Made by a program: the position numbers and the translations under genes
Notes under the pieces: generated by a model
What the model saw: only the letters and a program-made list of their open reading frames with translations
Database searches by the model: none
Told to the model about the DNA's origin: nothing
Source: Fidelibacterota bacterium
GTDB lineage: Bacteria; Fidelibacterota; Marinisomatia; SCGC-AAA003-L08; TS1B11
Direction: 5' to 3'
DNA: 5,452 nucleotides
Assembly: GCA_022564085.1 (NCBI GenBank)
Contig: JADFMC010000154.1
Span: forward strand, 1 to 5,452
Shown here: piece after piece, positions 5,419 to 5,452 of the stretch
Layout of the letters: each line of letters begins with the position of its first letter
Numbering within the stretch: position 1 is the first letter of the stretch

Positions 5419-5452
5419 GAGATTGCTCATTTATTGCACACTTTTTTCAGTC

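Overview
The window comes from a bacterial chromosome of fairly high GC content (by eye around 60% in the genes). Two proteins have signal peptides. One of these is a SurA/PrsA-like protein of the kind that acts in the periplasm, so a diderm (Gram-negative type) cell envelope is likely. The tRNA is bacterial in form but does not encode its CCA end. The gene set does not fix the taxon. An uncultured lineage of the FCB superphylum or a neighbouring group would fit, but that is a guess from general impression.

Layout: (1) 1-416, minus strand: the 5' 138 codons of a SpoU/TrmH-type RNA 2'-O-ribose methyltransferase, cut by the left edge. (2) 417-476: a compact divergent intergenic region holding an 8-bp inverted repeat. 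The repeat places two mirror-image sigma70-like promoters on top of each other. (3) 477-1889 and 1889-3028, plus strand: an exported DUF4139 protein and a saccharopine-dehydrogenase-family oxidoreductase. They share one base in a TAATG junction and so form a coupled operon. (4) 3006-4973, minus strand: a 655-residue exported protein with two degenerate parvulin-type PPIase modules and a repetitive Pro-Asp-Ser/Thr tail. Its 3' end overlaps the dehydrogenase gene by 23 bp. (5) 4974-5240: an intergenic stretch with weak promoter candidates for the parvulin gene and a convincing promoter for the tRNA. (6) 5241-5314, plus strand: tRNA-Arg(UCU), followed by a strong intrinsic terminator (5326-5356). 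(7) 5357-5452: an AT-richer stretch with GCGACA repeats on a 10-bp register. It could be the edge of an element integrated at the tRNA gene, but no integrase is visible in the window.

The genes do not form one pathway. The DUF4139 protein and the dehydrogenase are co-expressed by position, but no known link explains the pairing. The parvulin-like protein is most simply read as an envelope folding or chaperone factor. The points most worth checking are the parvulin protein (tandem modules lacking the usual active-site histidines, and a 31-residue repeat in the tail), the mirrored promoter pair, and the phased repeats after the tRNA. I did not find a clearly new multi-gene system.
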